Shown: positions 40,018 to 48,858 of the stretch, one piece after another | Position numbering within the stretch: position 1 is the first letter of the stretch | Layout of the letters: every line of letters starts with the position of its first letter | Origin: SZUA-35 sp964351995 | GTDB lineage: Bacteria; Actinomycetota; Acidimicrobiia; Acidimicrobiales; SZUA-35 | Direction of reading: 5' to 3' | Length of the DNA: 64,000 nt | Assembly (NCBI GenBank): GCA_964351995.1 | Contig: CAYGQE010000027.1 | Span: forward strand, 1 to 64,000 | Program-made: the position numbers and the translations under genes | The notes under the pieces: generated by a model | Told to the model about the DNA's origin: nothing | Seen by the model: only the letters and a program-made list of their open reading frames with translations | Databases searched by the model: none

Positions 40018-40971
40018 ATGTTCGATCGCACCAGTCCTGATTCGAGGAGCGTTGACCAACGTTCGAGAGGTCGAGCGCAGCAGCGGAGGCCGGCGCGAGC
40101 GCTTGCCGGCGCTGTCGTCAGTGTGTGTTTGCTTGCTGCGGCGTGTGGAAGCGACGGAGAGGAAGGAACGACCTCGACGAGCGCCGATGCCGCGACCACG
40201 CTGATCGATGAGACTGCGTCGGGCGAGAGCGCCGAGCGCACCGTTGTCTCCAACGACGCTGTCACCAACGACGCTGGCGACGTAAACGCTGGCGGTGAAG
40301 AAGCGATCACCACGACAACCGAAGGTGCATCGACCACGACTGCAGTTGACGAACAGCCCGAGGGCGAACCGCTTGACTTCGGACCGAGCGCTGGCTCCGG
40401 CCTGGCCATCGTCGGAGTCGCGTTTGATGACACGTTGAACTTCCGAGCGGCGCCGTCGCCAGATGCGGAAATGCTCGAATCGATCGCTCCGCTGTCGGAA
40501 GATCTTGACATGTCAGCGCTCGGCGAGGCGTGGGCCGCACCCTCTGGCGTGTGGTGGAAGGTCAACGTTGCGGGAACCGAGGCGTGGGCGAATCAGGCGT
40601 TCCTCGGTGGCCTCGGCGCCACCGAGAACCGCTTTGACGAGGTGGCGGGCGAACTCGGGGTCCTCATGTTCGAAGACGTCGAATCCGCTGCTCTGGCCGT
40701 GGCCGAGACGCGAGCGAGCGAGGATCCGCTTTCGCGCATCGTCTTCGCCGGCGAGCCGCTGGCGTTCGAGACCGGCGGGTTTGCCGTCGTCGATGTGCTC
40801 GATCTCGGTGATGACTCGGTCAAGGGCGAGCGGATCCGCATCGATGTCGAGATCGTGTTCGATGAGGCATCAGGCGAGGAGGGTGCGCAGGATGTCGCGT
40901 TCGTCGTGTTGACCGACGTCCAGATCTCCCCGATCTGTGGCCGGGGGACCTCGGGTGGTCTTTGCACGTGA
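40018..40971 (+). CDS. SH3b-like lipoprotein
   Basis: Predicted lipoprotein of 317 aa. A basic N-terminus and hydrophobic core end at lipobox LLAAAC (Cys near residue 43). A Thr/Ser/Glu-rich linker of about 80 residues follows. Residues about 123-200 resemble a bacterial SH3 domain (LNFRAAPSPDAEMLESI, WWKVNVAGTEAWANQAFL). A further C-terminal domain has two Cys in ICGRGTSGGLC that could form a disulfide. Strong Shine-Dalgarno (GGAGGG, 6 nt spacing). Function probably cell-wall binding; not certain. Confidence 0.75.
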   Translation: MFDRTSPDSRSVDQRSRGRAQQRRPARALAGAVVSVCLLAAACGSDGEEGTTSTSADAATTLIDETASGESAERTVVSNDAVTNDAGDVNAGGEEAITTTTEGASTTTAVDEQPEGEPLDFGPSAGSGLAIVGVAFDDTLNFRAAPSPDAEMLESIAPLSEDLDMSALGEAWAAPSGVWWKVNVAGTEAWANQAFLGGLGATENRFDEVAGELGVLMFEDVESAALAVAETRASEDPLSRIVFAGEPLAFETGGFAVVDVLDLGDDSVKGERIRIDVEIVFDEASGEEGAQDVAFVVLTDVQISPICGRGTSGGLCT

Positions 40972-41013
40972 TCAGCGGAATCGAGATCGTTCCGTTTCAC
41001 ACGATGAAATACG

Positions 41014-41087
41014 TAGGCCGCCCGGGACTCGAACCCGGCACCTTGGGATTAAAAGTCCCCTGCTCTAACCAGATGAGCTAGCGGCCC
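41014..41087 (-). tRNA. tRNA-Lys (TTT)
   Basis: A 74-nt cloverleaf. The acceptor arm GGGCCGC pairs with GCGGCCT, the discriminator is A, and CCA is not encoded. The anticodon loop CTTTTAA gives TTT. TACCAT (41096-41101) lies just upstream on the minus strand and may be the -10 box. Confidence 0.97.
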
Positions 41088-41142
41088 GCTCCGGCATGGT
41101 AGCGAAGACACTTCTCGGCTCCGCCCCTTCACCTGACGCGCT

Positions 41143-42267
41143 GTGATGGACCAGAGCTGCTTACATGGCGGGGTGTCGTCGATTCGTTCCTGCTGTCTTT
41201 TCACCACCGTGCTGGTGGTAGCGCTCGGCGCTTCGGCCTGTGCGGAGATCGGTGAGCCCTACCTGGGCGAACGCGTGAGTGCGTCTTCGAGCACCGTTGT
41301 GGAGGACGCAAACGAAGCTGAGCGTCTCGACGAGGACGTCATCTCGACCGATGTGTCTTCGGTCTTTTCTCCCCCCAGGCCAGATGGCTACGTACCTGGT
41401 GTTCTTGCGAGCCTGGGAGCGACTCTCGTCTTGGTCGAGGACGACACGATCACCGACCTCGGCGAGCGGTTCCCCGGGGCACCGATCGAACGGGTCGTCG
41501 ACGATTTCCTGGGTGGCATCGTTGCCCAACTCGAGGGGGACATCGTGCAGTGGTTGCCTGCCGACAGCGCCGCGCCGACGCTTGTGTCGGCGAACGAGGG
41601 CAGCTTGCTCGACGCAGGCTTCATCGACGACACCCTTGCTGTGCAGGTCTTCGTGGAAGTCCCTGGCGGCATCGATCGAATCAAGCTGGTCGACGGAGAA
41701 CGAGAACCCTTCACCCGATTCGAGGACGGAGCGTCGGTCGTGGCCTTCTCGTCGAGCAACGGCATCCAGGCCGTTGCCATTGGTGACGACGCCTGTGGAT
41801 CGCTCGCGTTCTTCAACACCTCGGGCCAGAGGGTCGACCTCGGTGGCCCGAGTGATCCTGTGTGCCCCGTGCCTCGCCGGCCCTACTTCGGGGCTGTTGC
41901 GATGAGTCCTGGCGGCGAAGTCGTTGCATACACCGAGGTTGCCTATCGCGCAGACGGGTTGCCTGCTTCGAGCGTGTTGACTGTGCTCGAACTCGAATCC
42001 GGCGCCGTGCTTTTCAGCGGCATTGTCGGTGCGCCCGGTGAGCAGATCGAGTCGCTCTCCTATGACGGTCGGCGAGTTGCGTTTCTGCGGACAGGCGAGA
42101 CCGGACGAGAGGTCGGCTTGGTCACGGTTGCTGATCAGGTCGAGACGATCATTCCTGGCCTCGAAGGTGTGCAGGATGTCGGCTTCGCCCGGCTTCCTCT
42201 GCTCCTTGCCGAACCGGCGGTGCCCGGGGACGAACCCGAGTCCGAGCCGGTGGCCGAAGACAACTGA
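41143..42267 (+). CDS. Lipoprotein, possible beta-propeller
   Basis: Predicted lipoprotein of 374 aa with lipobox GASAC near residue 33. After an acidic linker, the protein is beta-rich with repeated short strands such as GATLVLVEDDTITDLGERF, SLSYDGRRVAFLRTGE and EVVAYTEVAY, consistent with a propeller of WD40/TolB-like style. No catalytic motif is seen. The start is GTG at 41143 or the ATG at 41146. It diverges from tRNA-Lys. Confidence 0.7.
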   Translation: MMDQSCLHGGVSSIRSCCLFTTVLVVALGASACAEIGEPYLGERVSASSSTVVEDANEAERLDEDVISTDVSSVFSPPRPDGYVPGVLASLGATLVLVEDDTITDLGERFPGAPIERVVDDFLGGIVAQLEGDIVQWLPADSAAPTLVSANEGSLLDAGFIDDTLAVQVFVEVPGGIDRIKLVDGEREPFTRFEDGASVVAFSSSNGIQAVAIGDDACGSLAFFNTSGQRVDLGGPSDPVCPVPRRPYFGAVAMSPGGEVVAYTEVAYRADGLPASSVLTVLELESGAVLFSGIVGAPGEQIESLSYDGRRVAFLRTGETGREVGLVTVADQVETIIPGLEGVQDVGFARLPLLLAEPAVPGDEPESEPVAEDN

Positions 42268-42280
42268 CGACCGATGTGTC

Positions 42281-42286
42281 TACACT
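42281..42286 (+). promoter_or_regulatory. Leaderless -10 box of the 51-aa open frame
   Basis: TACACT, 7 nt before a GTG at 42294. Confidence 0.4.
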
Positions 42287-42293
42287 TCCGTCC

Positions 42294-42449
42294 GTGGATG
42301 CACACGATCAGCGGCCCGCTCGAACCTCGCCAACGGAGCCCGTCGAGATTCTGCCCACGATGGCCGATCTCGATCGTCTGGCCTCTGATCTCGATCGTGT
42401 CGATTCGACACTCGTCGAGATCGACGGCCCCATACAGCTCTCCACCTGA
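42294..42449 (+). CDS. Possible 51-aa small protein
   Basis: A short open frame from GTG 42294, too short for routine gene calling. The translation is hydrophilic and helix-prone (MADLDRLASDLDRVDSTLVE) with a Pro/Arg-rich N-terminus. The helical part resembles the N-terminal coiled segment of TraR/DksA-like proteins, but no zinc-finger follows. Codon use matches neighbours, and a leaderless -10 box sits at the right distance. It fits exactly into the gap before the convergent YgjP-like gene. Confidence 0.45.
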   Translation: MDAHDQRPARTSPTEPVEILPTMADLDRLASDLDRVDSTLVEIDGPIQLST

Positions 42450-42454
42450 ACTCC

Positions 42455-42997
42455 TCAGCAGCCGTCGTTGCCCTTCGCCAAGAGGTAACCGCGCGCCCGT
42501 TCCGATAGCGAGTACCGGGAGACGATGGCCCAGAACCGGTCGCTGTGGTTCGGTTCGAGCAGGTGCGCCAGCTCGTGGACGACGACGTAGTCGATCACCC
42601 ATGGTGGAAAACCAGCGAGCCGGTCCGAGATGCGCACCGTGCGATGCGCCGGTGTGCATGAACCCCACCGATCCCGCTGGTTCGAGACCCACGTGATGCT
42701 GGTCGGTAGGGGAAGGTCGAGTTCTGCTGCGAGATGAGCAGCCCTGGCTTCGAGGTCAATGAGTTTCGACGATTGTGCTCGTTCAAACTTTTCGACGAAA
42801 TGGTCGACGGTCTCCCGTTCTTGGCCGTCGGAGAACCAGGATGGAATTCGGACCTCGAGGACATCGCCACGCATCTGGGCCTGACTGGATTTCTTGCGCT
42901 TTGCGCTTCGGATCACCTGGACCGTGACTGGATCCTGGACGGGAGCTGCGACGAGGTCGAAGGGGAGCTGCTGGTTCATCTCAGACGCGTGTCCCAT
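42455..42997 (-). CDS. YgjP-like zinc metallopeptidase (M48-related)
   Basis: Protein of 180 aa of the YgjP/DUF45 group. The zinc site is VVVHELAHLLEPNHSDRFW (near residue 140), with HELAH and the third His after it. The upstream WGSCTPAHRTVRIS and YVVVHELAHL arrangement is the family pattern. Physiological substrate unknown. The start overlaps the end of the upstream phosphatase gene by 17 nt. Confidence 0.88.
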   Translation of the reverse strand: MGHASEMNQQLPFDLVAAPVQDPVTVQVIRSAKRKKSSQAQMRGDVLEVRIPSWFSDGQERETVDHFVEKFERAQSSKLIDLEARAAHLAAELDLPLPTSITWVSNQRDRWGSCTPAHRTVRISDRLAGFPPWVIDYVVVHELAHLLEPNHSDRFWAIVSRYSLSERARGYLLAKGNDGC

Positions 42998-43580
42998 CGC
43001 CGCCGGTTGCTTGGCCGGTCTCGAGCAGTTGGATCGTCTGTCCTGGGAGCCACTTGCCGGGCTCTTTGGACTTCAAGACTCGGCCAGAGAGGTTGGGCAC
43101 TCGTCCATCCTCGAGTCCGAGGTGGTGCTCGACGGCTTTGATGACCCCACCATGACACACCACGAGGATGGCGCCGCCTGCGCCCTCAACAGCGATGGCG
43201 TCGAGCGCTGGCATGACTCGAGCCAGAAGGTCTTCGTCAGACTCGAAGTCGTCCGGTCGCTGGTCGTTGTCGAGCCATCCAGGGAACTGCTCTTCGATGT
43301 CGTCCTTGGTGAGACCGCTCCAGGCTCCGGCTGACCGTTCACGGAGTCCCTCGACGGCGATGACGGGGCCGACCCCGACCGCTTGGCTGATGATTGTGGC
43401 CGTCTCGAGCGCGCGTTGCTGAGGTGACGCAAAGATCAAGTCCACCGTCCCGACACCGGCTGAGGCTGACCATGCCTGCTGGCGCCCGAGCTCGGAGAGC
43501 GGCGGATCGGCCTGGCCTTGCCAGCGCTGCTGGGCGTTCCATGTGGACTGCCCGTGGCGGGCGAGAAACAGGGTGGTCAC
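42981..43580 (-). CDS. Histidine phosphatase family protein
   Basis: Phosphoglycerate-mutase-like phosphatase of 199 aa. LARHGQSTWN (near residue 7) contains the phospho-His, SPQQRALETA the second Arg (near residue 52), RERSAGAWSGLT the catalytic acid region (near residue 80), and VVCHGGVIKAV the second His (near residue 141). Substrate unknown. It may act on phosphorylated metabolites, as in the CobC/PhoE groups. Confidence 0.9.
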   Translation of the reverse strand: MTTLFLARHGQSTWNAQQRWQGQADPPLSELGRQQAWSASAGVGTVDLIFASPQQRALETATIISQAVGVGPVIAVEGLRERSAGAWSGLTKDDIEEQFPGWLDNDQRPDDFESDEDLLARVMPALDAIAVEGAGGAILVVCHGGVIKAVEHHLGLEDGRVPNLSGRVLKSKEPGKWLPGQTIQLLETGQATGGDGTRV

Positions 43581-43587
43581 CGACAGG

Positions 43588-43593
43588 AGCGTA
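43588..43593 (-). promoter_or_regulatory. Leaderless -10 box of the histidine phosphatase gene
   Basis: Minus-strand TACGCT, 7 nt before the GTG start. Confidence 0.5.
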
Positions 43594-43638
43594 CCGAGGG
43601 ACTGTGACGGCGCCGGGTCGGTGTGTCACGATCATCCG

Positions 43639-44334
43639 ATGACGACGCGTATCAACGGGGTCCACCACCTGGCGGTCAACACCGCCGACATGAAGGCCCA
43701 GATCGAGTTCTTCACCGACGTGCTCGGCGCCGAGTTGGTTGGCCTGTTCTGGATGCACGGCGTCCCCGGGGGGAAGCACTGCTTCTTGCGACTCAACGAC
43801 TTCTGCTCGATGTCGTTCGTCGACCTGCCAGCAAATCACGAGGTGGAAGCCGAGCTTGGTGTCACCCACGCTGGCACGGGCGCCGGGCCTTCTGCCCCAG
43901 GCACGACGCAGCACTTGGCGTTCAATGTCGACACGCTCGACGAGCTGAGAGCCATTCGCGATCGCATCAGGTCTCGCGGCGTCAACGTGATGGGCGACAT
44001 CGATCACGGCATGTGTCACTCGATCTACTTTGCTGGCCCGGAAGGGCTCGTTCTCGAGGTGGCAACTTCGACCGAAGCCATCGATGCCGATGCCTGGATC
44101 GACCCCGAGGTCCTCGAGGTCTACGGCATGTCGGCTGAAGAGGTCCAGCGCTACCGGAACCCGGCGCCCTACGACGGCGAAGGTGGCACCGTCGCCCAGC
44201 CACCGATCGACCCGGCGAAGCCACACTTGGCCTACCCGGCGGACGACTACGCCAAGATGATGGAGACCCCAGACGACGTCATTCTGAAATACGCCAGCTT
44301 CCCTGACCCACCGAACAAGCCGGCCGCAGCATGA
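43639..44334 (+). CDS. VOC family (glyoxalase/dioxygenase-like) protein
   Basis: Protein of 231 aa with paired beta-alpha-beta-beta-beta units of the vicinal oxygen chelate fold. VHHLAVNTADMKAQIEFFTD (first metal His, near residue 9), TQHLAFNVDTLDELRAI (second His, near residue 94) and GPEGLVLEVA (Glu, near residue 137) give a normal metal site. An extra C-terminal 80 residues are Pro/Asp-rich. The following hydrolase gene overlaps by 4 nt, so both probably act on one substrate. Dioxygenase or isomerase chemistry cannot be told apart. Confidence 0.85.
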   Translation: MTTRINGVHHLAVNTADMKAQIEFFTDVLGAELVGLFWMHGVPGGKHCFLRLNDFCSMSFVDLPANHEVEAELGVTHAGTGAGPSAPGTTQHLAFNVDTLDELRAIRDRIRSRGVNVMGDIDHGMCHSIYFAGPEGLVLEVATSTEAIDADAWIDPEVLEVYGMSAEEVQRYRNPAPYDGEGGTVAQPPIDPAKPHLAYPADDYAKMMETPDDVILKYASFPDPPNKPAAA

Positions 44335-45521
44335 CCTCGGCGGCGTCGATTCCCGGCACGCCACCGGGTTGCGAGCGCATCGCCTACGTTCTTGGTCGGC
44401 GGGAGAAGTCAGGCTTCAGCGACACCTACGGCGGGGGCGGTGACATCATCGGGCTCGACTGCCACTTGGTGCGGCCAGTCGGTCGCCCGTCCGAGACCGT
44501 GGTGATCTTCATGCATCCGACTGGTGGTGGCATGTACCTGCCCATCGTTGGAGGTATGGCAATGGCTGGGCATCACGTCATCTGGGCCAACTCTCGCTAC
44601 CGGGGGGCCGACTTCGCGTTGATCATGGAGAAGGTGGCGGCCGACCTCGGAGCCACGGTGGCGGATGCTCGCGATCGTCTGGGTTACGACAAGGTCGTGC
44701 TCGCTGGTTGGTCTGGCGGCGGCTCGTTGTCGACCTGGTATCAGTCCCTCGCCGAGGCCGGCAACGGCATCAGCGATACCGCTGCCGGTGACCCTTACGA
44801 AGTTGCGGCCGCCGGCTTGCCCGCAGCCGATGCTCTGCTGGTCATGGCGGCCCACATCAGTCGGCATGGCACGCTGACCGAGTGGATGGATGCCTCCATC
44901 CACGATGAGTCGGCTCCCCACGTTCGCGATGTCGAGCTCAACATCTACGATTCGGCCAACCCGAATCAGCCTGCGTACTCAGCTGACTTTCTCGACACGT
45001 ATCGAGCGGCTCAAGTGGCGAGGAATCGGCGCATCACCGCTGATGTCCGTCAGCGCCTCGAGGATCTCAGAATCGCGGGCCGGGCCAATGAGGAGTTCGC
45101 GTTCACGGTGCACGGAACGATGGCCGACCCTCGCTGGCTCGATCCCACCGTCGACCCGTCAGATCGCCAGCCGAACTGGTGCTACCTCGGTGATCCTCGC
45201 ATCGTGAACGACGGACCTGTTGGACTTGCCCGATTCTCGACCTTGCGGAGCTGGCTCAGCCAATGGAGTCATGACGATGCCAGAGCAGATGCCCGCATCG
45301 CAGCAGCGACCATCTCGGTGCCAACGCTCGTGGTCGGCAACACCGCTGACGACGCCTGCACGCCGAGCCACACCCATCGCATCTTCGACGCCATCGGCCA
45401 CGACCGAAAGCGTCTCCACGAGGTGCAAGGCGCAACGCACTACTACACCGGTGAGAACGGTCGTCAGCACATGGCCGAAGCCATCACCGTCGTCGGCGAC
45501 TTCCTCGCCGAAAACCTCTGA
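44331..45521 (+). CDS. Alpha/beta hydrolase (coupled to VOC protein)
   Basis: Hydrolase of 396 aa. The oxyanion region is IFMHPTGGGMYLPIVGGMA (near residue 60). The nucleophile elbow is LAGWSGGGSLSTWY (near residue 127). The acid lies in VVGNTADDACTPSHTHRIF (near residue 340), and the catalytic His in GATHYYTGENG (near residue 368). A large cap domain lies between. The ATG overlaps the VOC stop. A ring-cleavage product or ester is a plausible substrate, but this is inference. Confidence 0.83.
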   Translation: MTSAASIPGTPPGCERIAYVLGRREKSGFSDTYGGGGDIIGLDCHLVRPVGRPSETVVIFMHPTGGGMYLPIVGGMAMAGHHVIWANSRYRGADFALIMEKVAADLGATVADARDRLGYDKVVLAGWSGGGSLSTWYQSLAEAGNGISDTAAGDPYEVAAAGLPAADALLVMAAHISRHGTLTEWMDASIHDESAPHVRDVELNIYDSANPNQPAYSADFLDTYRAAQVARNRRITADVRQRLEDLRIAGRANEEFAFTVHGTMADPRWLDPTVDPSDRQPNWCYLGDPRIVNDGPVGLARFSTLRSWLSQWSHDDARADARIAAATISVPTLVVGNTADDACTPSHTHRIFDAIGHDRKRLHEVQGATHYYTGENGRQHMAEAITVVGDFLAENL

Positions 45522-45530
45522 CCAAGTACG

Positions 45531-46604
45531 TCAGAGGTAGGGGAGGATCTCGGTGCCGACGGTTTCGAGGACTTCATAGCGAGGATCGAACGGCGGCAGG
45601 ATCATGACTTGATCGAGCCCAGCCTCGTCGAGGTCGCGGAGTCGTTCGATCAGTTGGTCGCGGGTGCCGACCAAGCACGTGGCCTCGATCAGCTCCTTGG
45701 TCACGAAGCGTTCTTCCTCGGGCAGCACCCAGCAGTTGTGGCCGGCGTGCACCCGCTGGTGGCGACGATCCTCCGGCGTGGCTTCGACCACAGCCCGGTA
45801 TTCGTCCCAGATCGCAGCGATCGGCCCGGCGGTTGGGATCTTTCCGAAGTTGCGGAACTGGTCGTAGGTGTAGTGGAGCGAGGCAATGGCGAAGGCGCCG
45901 CATTGGGCTTTCACCCGCTCGGAGTCGACGGCTTCTTCGTCATCCAAGACGACGATGGTCGTCAGCGAACACGTGAAGAACTCCGACCGCTCGATCGAGC
46001 GGCCTTGGTCGGCGGCACCCCGCTCGATACCGGTCCACACTCGTTCCATGAAGCTTGCATGGGGCGGCACCGAGAGCACGGCGCCATGCCCGTGCTTGCC
46101 AGCCAAACCGAGCGACTTCGGTCCGAATCCGGAGACGTACATGGGAATTTCGTCAGCGAAATTCACGAAGCCGTCGCTGGGCATGATGTGGCGAATGGGG
46201 GAGGAGCGGCCCCGCCATTTGTAGTTCACTTCCTCACCACGGAGCAGAGGTGCCAGAGCGCCGAGGTAACCGTCGAACGCCGCCATGGTCATCGGCTTGT
46301 GGCCCATGATCCGCATGGCCGTGTTGCCAGTGCCGATGCCGAGGAACGTTCGACCGGGAGCAAGTTGGTTGATCGAAGCGATCGCTGCTGCGGTGACCGG
46401 TGCTGGTCGAGTTGCCGCCACGGCGACCCCGGTTCCGACCCGAATCCGGGAGGTTCGATGCGCCGCAACAGCGAGTGATGCGTAGACATCGCTCCAGATC
46501 ATCTGGCTATCAGCCATCCACGCACTGTCGTAACCGAGCTCCTCAGCTCGCACCACGTAGTTGATGTCGTCGATCTTCGATGCCACACAGATCCCCAGTT
46601 GCAT
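45531..46604 (-). CDS. F420-type LLM oxidoreductase
   Basis: Luciferase-like protein of 357 aa. LGICVASKIDDINYVVRAEE begins the barrel. RIRVGTGVAVAATRPAPVTA and LAPGRTFLGIGTGNTAMRIM (near residue 95) are cofactor-binding segments, resembling F420-dependent methylene-H4MPT-reductase-like (Mer-type) enzymes. YVSGFGPKSLGLAGKHGHGA lies near residue 160. ATG 46604 is preferred because it begins at the first strand. The gene converges with the alpha/beta hydrolase gene, with 9 nt between the stops. Confidence 0.88.
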   Translation of the reverse strand: MQLGICVASKIDDINYVVRAEELGYDSAWMADSQMIWSDVYASLAVAAHRTSRIRVGTGVAVAATRPAPVTAAAIASINQLAPGRTFLGIGTGNTAMRIMGHKPMTMAAFDGYLGALAPLLRGEEVNYKWRGRSSPIRHIMPSDGFVNFADEIPMYVSGFGPKSLGLAGKHGHGAVLSVPPHASFMERVWTGIERGAADQGRSIERSEFFTCSLTTIVVLDDEEAVDSERVKAQCGAFAIASLHYTYDQFRNFGKIPTAGPIAAIWDEYRAVVEATPEDRRHQRVHAGHNCWVLPEEERFVTKELIEATCLVGTRDQLIERLRDLDEAGLDQVMILPPFDPRYEVLETVGTEILPYL

Positions 46605-46681
46605 GAGGTCAGTCTGACGTACCTTCGGCGTCGCCGCCGCCTGATCGCCGCAGAGCAGCATTCACCCGCTGGCCAACCCCT

Positions 46682-46725
46682 GTTCACCGACCGTCGGGTT
46701 CGGGTCCATATGCGATTTCTAGTTT
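46682..46725 (+). promoter_or_regulatory. Possible PHO box and promoter of phoX
   Basis: Three consecutive 11-nt units (46682-46714) begin GTTCACC, GTCGGGT and GTCCATA. The first is a perfect start and the third a fair match to the actinobacterial PHO-box unit, but the second is poor. A possible -10 box TAGTTT follows (46720-46725). Confidence 0.35.
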
Positions 46726-46761
46726 GCCTCCCGTAGCCCCAAACCGAGAGGACCCACACCC

Positions 46762-48567
46762 GTGCCCGTCGACAACGAAATCACGAACACATCCGGCAAC
46801 CGTCACTTCCAGGAGGTGCTCAGCACATCGCTCACGCGCCGCGCTGCGCTCTCCGGAGGTGTGGCAACTGCCGCTGCACTCTTCCTGGCGACCAGCCCTG
46901 TCGGGTCGATGCCGCTCGCTCAAGGCCGGAAGCCGGCGACATCACCACTGATCGGCTTCACCCCGGCGTTGAACCCTGGAGGGCCAGATCCTGTCATCTC
47001 GCCGGAGTACGAATACCAGGTCATCATCCCGTGGGGCAGCCCGCTCCAGCCCGGCGGCCCCGACATCAACGGCGGTCGCCCGGCCTCGGAGGCTGAGGCG
47101 TTGGCGCAGATCGGGGCGGGTCACGACGGCATGTGGTTCTTCCCGATCAACAGCCTCAGTCACAAGGGCGTCCTCTGCATCAACCACGAATTCGGGCGGA
47201 CAGATACAACGGTGGGTGATGTGCCGGCCAGCCTCGAACAGGTGCGCATCAGTCAAGCTGTCCATGGGATGTCGGTGGTCGAGATCTATCGCCGGTTCGG
47301 GAAGTGGCAGGTCGCTCCCAGCTCGCTCAATCGTCGGATCACGCCGAACACCCCGGTCGAGTTCAGCGGTCCCGTCGCCGGTCACCCCCTGCTCGACACC
47401 CCCGCCGGCAACGCTCCCGCTGGCACGGTCAACAACTGCGCCAACGGCTACACGCCGTGGGGCACCTACCTCACCTGCGAAGAGAACTTCAACGGCTACT
47501 TCGGCGCCACCGCCGAAGGTTTCGAGACCGAGGAGCGCGATCGCTACGGCTTCTCCTCCGAGGGCTTCGGTTACAACTGGTACAACTTCGATGAGCGTTG
47601 GGACATCTCGAACCCCGACTACCAGAACGAAGAGCATCGCTTCGGCTGGATCGTCGAGGTCGACCCGATGGCCCCCGACTCGAAGCCGGTCAAGCGCACC
47701 GCGCTCGGGCGAATGAAGCACGAAGGCATCGCTCTCACCGTCGGCCGCGGCGCACGAGTCGTCGGCTACATGGGTGATGATCAGCGCTTCGACTACGTCT
47801 ACAAGTTCGTCTCGTCGGACAACTGGAAGTCGATGCAGGCCCGTGGCGTGAGTCCGTTGGACGAAGGTCAGCTCTACGTTGCTCGCTTCGACGACGACGG
47901 CAGCGGTGAGTGGCTCGAGATCACCATGGACAATCCAATCCTGGCTGAGCGCTTCGCCGACGAGGGCGAGATGTTGATCTACACTCGGATCGCCGCCGAT
48001 CTCCTCGGCGCCACCCCGATGGATCGTCCCGAGTGGACCACGGTGGCCCCCAACGGCGACGTCTACGTGGCACTCACGAACAACTCGCAGCGCGAGGTGG
48101 CCGACGCCGCCAACCCGCAGGCGCCGAACTCAGACGGTCACATCATCAAGATCGAAGACGGTGACCGTCACGTCGGCACCAGCTTCGAGTGGGACATCTT
48201 CCTGCTGGCCAGTGAGACGCGTGAGACCGACTACGAGTTCACCGATCCGGACGGTCTCTACTGCGACCGCGACGGTCGCCTCTTCATCCAGACCGATGGT
48301 GGTCAGCCGAACGGCAACAACCAGATGCTCGTGGCCGATACGAACACCGGCGAGATCCGCCGCCTGTTCGCTGGCGTCGACGGTGATGAGATCACCGGTA
48401 TCGCCTTCACGCCCGATCACCGGACGATGTTCATCAACACCCAACATCCGGGTAACGGTGACCCTGAGTCCACCAACTTCCCGATCGCCGGCTCTGGCGG
48501 CTCGGCCATTCCTCGGGATGCAACGTTCGTGATCACTCGCAAGGACGGTGGCATCGTCGGCTCGTGA
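46762..48567 (+). CDS. phoX: PhoX-family alkaline phosphatase
   Basis: Exported phosphatase of 601 aa of the PhoX/DUF839 family, which uses iron and calcium. A twin-arginine signal (LTRRAALSGGVATAAALFLA, near residue 23) targets it folded through Tat. Family segments are LCINHEFGRTD (near residue 138), WGTYLTCEENFNGYFG (near residue 233), GRMKHEGIALTVGRG (near residue 315) and the C-terminal DGLYCDRDGRLFIQTDGGQP. It releases phosphate from esters outside the cell under phosphate limitation. The GTG start has a weak GAGG upstream. Confidence 0.9.
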   Translation: MPVDNEITNTSGNRHFQEVLSTSLTRRAALSGGVATAAALFLATSPVGSMPLAQGRKPATSPLIGFTPALNPGGPDPVISPEYEYQVIIPWGSPLQPGGPDINGGRPASEAEALAQIGAGHDGMWFFPINSLSHKGVLCINHEFGRTDTTVGDVPASLEQVRISQAVHGMSVVEIYRRFGKWQVAPSSLNRRITPNTPVEFSGPVAGHPLLDTPAGNAPAGTVNNCANGYTPWGTYLTCEENFNGYFGATAEGFETEERDRYGFSSEGFGYNWYNFDERWDISNPDYQNEEHRFGWIVEVDPMAPDSKPVKRTALGRMKHEGIALTVGRGARVVGYMGDDQRFDYVYKFVSSDNWKSMQARGVSPLDEGQLYVARFDDDGSGEWLEITMDNPILAERFADEGEMLIYTRIAADLLGATPMDRPEWTTVAPNGDVYVALTNNSQREVADAANPQAPNSDGHIIKIEDGDRHVGTSFEWDIFLLASETRETDYEFTDPDGLYCDRDGRLFIQTDGGQPNGNNQMLVADTNTGEIRRLFAGVDGDEITGIAFTPDHRTMFINTQHPGNGDPESTNFPIAGSGGSAIPRDATFVITRKDGGIVGS

Positions 48568-48596
48568 TCTGAGCATGGGATCGCCATGCCTCGGTA

Positions 48597-48621
48597 GCCG
48601 GGGAGCTCTAGACTCCCCGGC
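48597..48621 (+). promoter_or_regulatory. Hairpin overlapping the leaderless promoter of the MoaD-like gene
   Basis: A perfect 9-bp inverted repeat (GCCGGGGAG/CTCCCCGGC) ends immediately before the GTG at 48622. Its loop and right arm contain TAGACT (48609-48614), 7 nt from the start. It could be a regulatory operator or a weak terminator for phoX. Confidence 0.45.
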
Positions 48622-48858
48622 GTGGCCATTCTCCGACTCTTCGCCCAAGCTCGCGAGGCTGCGGGAACTCGGTCCGTCGAGTTCGATGCTGCGTCCGTGG
48701 GCGAGGTGTTGGCCATGGCCCGTTCCGAGTTCGGCGAGGGTTTTGGCGCCGTGCTCGACGGAAGCAAGGTCTGGCTGAACGGTGCCCCTGCTGATCTGTC
48801 AGAAACTGTGGGGCCGAAGGATGAGGTGGCCGTGTTGCCGCCTGTTTCCGGGGGATGA
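48622..48858 (+). CDS. MoaD/ThiS family sulfur carrier
   Basis: Ubiquitin-fold sulfur carrier of 78 aa. It begins AILRLFAQAREAAGTRSVEF, the MoaD-type first hairpin. It ends in VAVLPPVSGG, with the essential C-terminal Gly-Gly that is adenylated and thiocarboxylated. It probably supplies sulfur for molybdopterin; no other moa genes are in the window. It overlaps the next gene by 4 nt. Confidence 0.9.
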   Translation: MAILRLFAQAREAAGTRSVEFDAASVGEVLAMARSEFGEGFGAVLDGSKVWLNGAPADLSETVGPKDEVAVLPPVSGG

